10,171 bases of DNA. It comes from an uncultured Fidelibacterota bacterium (lineage in GTDB: Bacteria > Fidelibacterota > Marinisomatia > Marinisomatales > UBA1611). The notes below the pieces were generated by a model. It was given only the letters and a program-made list of their open reading frames with translations. It was not told where the DNA came from and searched no databases. The stretch lies in NCBI GenBank assembly GCA_937893835.1, contig CALCSS010000200.1, positions 1 to 10,171 on the forward strand, written 5' to 3'. Shown here one piece after another: positions 7,126-10,171 of this stretch (positions are counted from its first letter, which is position 1; every line of letters starts with the position of its first letter). The position numbers and the translations under genes are program-made.

Positions 7126-9458
7126 AAATATTTTATGAAAATCGAAATGAAGTCATTCTCCTTACAATACTGCCTTTGTTTTTTCTATATCGAATGGTCT
7201 TTTTTGGTGAGATCGTTACCACTAATGATGAACTGGAGAGACATCCCATAAATGAGTGGAGAGATAATTATATAGAACAATATGATGATGTACCACAATG
7301 GTATCCCAATTTATTCTCAGGAATGCCGTCCTATGGAGGTTATATATATACAAATGGTGACCCTACAAAATTTATTCGCAGCAATATATTATTTAATCCA
7401 GGTCTTAAAATTTGGTTTTATTTGTCCCTTTCAGGTATTGGGATGTTTGTGTTGCTTCAATTATTTAATATAAGTAGAACCTCCGCATTATTTGGCAGTG
7501 TGATCTCAGCAATTACACCATACGCATTTGGATTGATAAATGCAGGACACTTAAATAAAATATTTGCCATGGCCTATATACCTTGGGTAATTGCCGCTGC
7601 CTTATATTTTATTAATTCCCCCACATTAAAGGCATTGTTGATGCTATCCTTGGCGACGGCTCTACAGTTGTGGGCCAATCATCCACAAGTTGCCTACTAT
7701 ACATGGATGGTGATTGGGTTTTATTATGTATGGATATTGTTGTCTTCTATTTTATCTAAAACATATTCAACAAAGAGATCACTATATCCGCTTTTCGGCA
7801 TTATCATAGGAATAGCCATTGCTCTATTTATGGTCTCTGATCCGTATGTTGACATATATAAATTCCAGGAACATTCTAATCGAGGTGCTATTTCTGTTTT
7901 AGACCAATCAGGGCAGACTGAGGCAGGAACGAAATGGAAGTATGCAACTCAATGGTCGTTCCATCCCAAAGAGATGTTATCATTTATTTATCCATATCAC
8001 TTTGGACTACAAAATACAAGCAACCTGGAGCGTGGTGCATATTGGGGTTATATGCCATTTACACAATCCACTCATTATGTGGGCTTGGTTGTTTTGATCT
8101 TTGCTATTTTAGGTGTTTTACTAAAAAAGCCAGATAGATCTGAGCTAATATTCTTGGTAATAACGATTTTGATCCTCATTACTGGCTTTGGTTCTTTCTT
8201 CTCAATTCTGTATAAACCCTTTTTCTCATTATTACCATTCTTTTCAAAATTTAGAATTCCATCAATGATATATATGCTATTAGCTATAACAATACCATTC
8301 TTAGGTGCAAAGGGTTTGGATAGGTTTATGAAAGGATATAAAGATGGGGTAGTCATCAAGAAGATATCTTATGTCCTAGGTGGTCTTACAGCAGTGACTC
8401 TTCTACTTTTTATGTTTGGAGATCTTGTTTTTTCATTTAGTGGGTCTGGTGATGCTCGATATGACCCTATAACAATATCAAAACTTCAATCAGCGAGGAT
8501 TGAATTATTTAATAAAGGCCTAATGTTGGCAATTTCCATATGTATTGGTTTAGCTGGCCTCGTATATGCTCTAACCCAAAAAAAAATAAATGCTACTATT
8601 TTCAATTATGCTTTGATTGGAATTGCCATATTCGACATTTGGATCGTCAATTCAGAGTTTATGAACATAAAACCACCATTTAAGATGGATAGGAATTTCA
8701 GGAATAACACCTTAGTAGATTATATCATAAAGGATAACGGGCATTTTAGAATTTTTCCAGCAGATGAGATGGGGTCGAATAGATACAGTTATTGGAATAT
8801 CGAAAGTATTGGGGGATACCGTCCAATAAAACTTAGAAACTACCAAGATCTTATGGATGCAAGAGGTTTTAGCCGTCCAAAGGTCCTAGATATGCTGAAT
8901 GTAAAATATGTTGTGACCAACAAAAGAATTAACAATCCAAACTACAAAAAAATAAAAGAGGTAAATGGGCTTTACGAAAATAAAAATGTACTTCCAAAAT
9001 CTTGGATCGTTGGGCAAATAAAGGATGTCAATTCTCAAAGAGAGTCATTGATGGAGACCCTCTTAAGTGGCTTTGATCCTAGGAATAAAGCTATTGTATA
9101 TGGCTATCGTGGATCTGACATGCCTGAAGAGGTAAAGGGTGTCGTAACAATAAAAACACGTAGTGAGAATAGGATTGAACTTTTATCAACCTCAGATACA
9201 GGAGGTTTGTTGGTCCTGTCTGAGATATACTATGAGCCAGGTTGGAGGGCTACAGTCAATGGTAAAGAGACTCCAATTTATCAAACAAACCATGTATTGA
9301 GATCTGTTGAGATTCCAAAGGGTACTACTGAAGTCATTTTTGAGTATGATAAGACCAATTGGCAAAGAACACGTTTGTTATCAAGATTTTCACTTATAAC
9401 TGTTATTCTGATTCTGGGTGCCCTTTTCTGGAAGGAACAGAACAAAAGAATTGATTGA
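7122..9458 (+). CDS. YfhO-family membrane protein, putative GT-C glycosyltransferase
   Basis: A 778-residue polytopic inner-membrane protein. The first helix (about 11-28) leads into an external loop with acidic TNDELERHP (34-42), where GT-C enzymes hold their catalytic acidic residue, then PQWYPNLFSGMPSYGGY (58-74). Hallmarks of this YfhO subgroup follow: AGHLNKIFAMAYIPW (141-155) and WANHPQVAYYT (184-194). I count roughly a dozen hydrophobic segments up to about residue 510. A soluble outer domain of some 230 residues (about 515-750) contains GGYRPIK, LDMLNVKYVVTN and a late beta-rich EPGWRATVNG (705-714); a final helix spans about 754-770. In Bacillus and Listeria, YfhO-type proteins transfer lipid-linked sugars onto cell-surface polymers. 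Here the acceptor is unknown, but the upstream CsbB-like enzyme could make its donor. ATGA overlap at the start and one-base overlap at the stop tie it to both neighbours. GAGAG at 7108-7112 is a possible ribosome site. Confidence 0.85.
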   Translation: MKIFYENRNEVILLTILPLFFLYRMVFFGEIVTTNDELERHPINEWRDNYIEQYDDVPQWYPNLFSGMPSYGGYIYTNGDPTKFIRSNILFNPGLKIWFYLSLSGIGMFVLLQLFNISRTSALFGSVISAITPYAFGLINAGHLNKIFAMAYIPWVIAAALYFINSPTLKALLMLSLATALQLWANHPQVAYYTWMVIGFYYVWILLSSILSKTYSTKRSLYPLFGIIIGIAIALFMVSDPYVDIYKFQEHSNRGAISVLDQSGQTEAGTKWKYATQWSFHPKEMLSFIYPYHFGLQNTSNLERGAYWGYMPFTQSTHYVGLVVLIFAILGVLLKKPDRSELIFLVITILILITGFGSFFSILYKPFFSLLPFFSKFRIPSMIYMLLAITIPFLGAKGLDRFMKGYKDGVVIKKISYVLGGLTAVTLLLFMFGDLVFSFSGSGDARYDPITISKLQSARIELFNKGLMLAISICIGLAGLVYALTQKKINATIFNYALIGIAIFDIWIVNSEFMNIKPPFKMDRNFRNNTLVDYIIKDNGHFRIFPADEMGSNRYSYWNIESIGGYRPIKLRNYQDLMDARGFSRPKVLDMLNVKYVVTNKRINNPNYKKIKEVNGLYENKNVLPKSWIVGQIKDVNSQRESLMETLLSGFDPRNKAIVYGYRGSDMPEEVKGVVTIKTRSENRIELLSTSDTGGLLVLSEIYYEPGWRATVNGKETPIYQTNHVLRSVEIPKGTTEVIFEYDKTNWQRTRLLSRFSLITVILILGALFWKEQNKRID
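8578..8586 (+). repeat. A9 homopolymer inside the yfhO-like gene
   Basis: Nine consecutive A residues cover codons 486-489 (QKKI), in a presumed loop between two membrane helices. It is the longest mononucleotide run I noticed, and a one-base slip would remove the outer C-terminal domain. Confidence 0.6.
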
Positions 9459-10171
9459 TGAAACTATATCGTCATGCAGGTAATATAAAGGCTGGACTAT
9501 TTATCCTTGGTATTGCCCTGGTCATCGGCCTACTCGCATATACTCAAATTTTAGTGAATCAACTTCGGAAAGATAATCGTTCAATAGTCAGGCTCTATGC
9601 TGGAATGATAGCAAATATCGTTCAAGATGAAAATGATACTAATCTTGACTACATTTTTGAAAATATTATCCAAAAGGTCAAATTCCCTCTAATCCAGACT
9701 GATACAGACCATAATCCGCAGATGTGGAAGAATTTGCCAGAGTCAATAGTCACAAAGAAAGAAAGAAAGAAATTTATGGAAGCCATAGATGATCATAATA
9801 TTCCTATCTCGTTGACATATAAGGACGATACAGTAGGTGAAATTAACTTTGGCTATCTTCATTATGGAGATTCAGCAATAGTTCAAAAACTTCAGCTATG
9901 GAGTTATGTCCAGATAGTTGCAATTGGTTTATTTATCTTCTTGGGATTCTCAGGCTTTAGTTTTATAAGGAATAATGAGAAAAAACATATTTGGGTAGGA
10001 ATGGCAAGAGAGACGGCACACCAATTAGGTACTCCTGTCTCTGCGTTGATGGGTTGGATTGATTGGCTAAAGGAACACCCAGAAAAAATTGATGAGATCG
10101 TTCCTGAAATGGAGGTCGATCTACAAAGGTTAGAACAGATAGGTCGGCGTTTTAGTAAGATGGGTACTAAG
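9458..10171 (+). CDS. Sensor histidine kinase, 3'-truncated by the window edge
   Basis: An open frame of 238 codons that runs off the right edge without a stop. A first membrane helix (about 12-33) is followed by an external sensor region of roughly 115 residues, a second helix (about 149-171), then almost at once the dimerisation helix WVGMARETAHQLGTPVSALMGWIDWL (starting at 179). His188 (bases 10019-10021) is the predicted phosphorylation site. The H-box reads HQLGTP instead of the usual H-E/D-x-R-T-P, a variant I associate with Bacteroidota and related phyla. Only about eight residues separate helix 2 from the kinase helix, so no HAMP domain fits. The second DHp helix (EMEVDLQRLEQIGRRFSKMG) follows; the ATPase domain is outside the window. 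The ATG overlaps the yfhO-like TGA by one base (TGATG), a re-initiation arrangement. The sensor region has no recognisable fold by eye; the signal and any response-regulator partner are unknown. Confidence 0.88.
   Translation, partial: MKLYRHAGNIKAGLFILGIALVIGLLAYTQILVNQLRKDNRSIVRLYAGMIANIVQDENDTNLDYIFENIIQKVKFPLIQTDTDHNPQMWKNLPESIVTKKERKKFMEAIDDHNIPISLTYKDDTVGEINFGYLHYGDSAIVQKLQLWSYVQIVAIGLFIFLGFSGFSFIRNNEKKHIWVGMARETAHQLGTPVSALMGWIDWLKEHPEKIDEIVPEMEVDLQRLEQIGRRFSKMGTK
9754..9772 (+). repeat. AAAG tandem repeat, about 4.75 units, within the histidine kinase
   Basis: Four AAAG units plus a partial AAA lie in the external sensor region and encode part of TKKERKKF. Because the unit is four bases, gain or loss of one copy would shift the frame before the kinase domain. 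The copy number is low for an active contingency repeat. Confidence 0.7.

Larger units (their letters stand above)
569..10171 (+). other. Probable single transcription unit across the window
   Basis: Successive gene junctions are +6, +1, +36, +1, -4, +1, -4 and -1 bases, after the 8-base overlap of the cyclase and TPR genes. All genes share one strand, and no terminator-like hairpin with a T-tract appears between any of them. Co-transcription is therefore the simplest reading. Promoter and terminator must lie outside the window or inside coding sequence. Confidence 0.7.

Noticed and set aside
7282..7473. Plus-strand frame inside the yfhO-like gene (also 7934-8137)
   Set aside because: Both lie in another frame within conserved YfhO motifs and have no independent start context or domain.
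1..10171. CRISPR arrays, tRNA or rRNA genes, transposases, attachment sites
   Set aside because: Searched by eye on both strands; no spaced direct repeats, cloverleaf sequences, transposase motifs or terminal inverted repeats were found, and coding sequence fills almost the whole window.

Overview
This is a gene-dense, AT-rich stretch (about one third G+C by eye) from a diderm bacterium. All ten genes lie on the + strand, and only about 45 bases are non-coding. Gene style points to the FCB superphylum: a LolB/DUF4292-like lipoprotein after a TPR protein, a YfhO subtype with GHLNK and HPQVAYYT-type motifs, and a histidine kinase with an HQLGTP H-box. Candidatus Marinimicrobia (SAR406) or a relative is my best guess; this is inference from gene style, not a database match.

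Left part (1-2677): the 3' end of a diguanylate cyclase (GGEEF active site and an RxxD inhibitory site), then an exported TPR-repeat protein and a small LolB-like lipoprotein, with an 8-base overlap and a 6-base gap. The TPR/lipoprotein pair resembles the TPR-lolB neighbourhood known from Proteobacteria and is probably an envelope lipoprotein-handling pair.

Middle part (2679-9458): a surface-glycan block in strict alternation. The order is a DPM1/CsbB/ArnC-like polyprenyl-phosphate glycosyltransferase, a sulfotransferase, a membrane-anchored GT2, a second type of sulfotransferase, a divergent GT2, and a 778-residue YfhO-family membrane protein. Genes overlap by 4 bases or are separated by 1 base, apart from one 36-base gap before the first sulfotransferase. 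The likely product is a sulfated glycan or glycolipid. The CsbB-like enzyme plus YfhO recalls the lipid-linked-sugar glycosylation systems of Firmicutes, but no GtrA/GtcA flippase is visible here.

Right edge (9458-10171): the first 238 codons of a membrane sensor histidine kinase, overlapping the yfhO-like stop by one base. It carries an HQLGTP H-box, almost no linker after the second membrane helix, and a short AAAG tandem repeat.

The near absence of intergenic DNA suggests one long transcription unit running through both edges. I see no tRNA, rRNA, CRISPR array, insertion sequence or convincing terminator.
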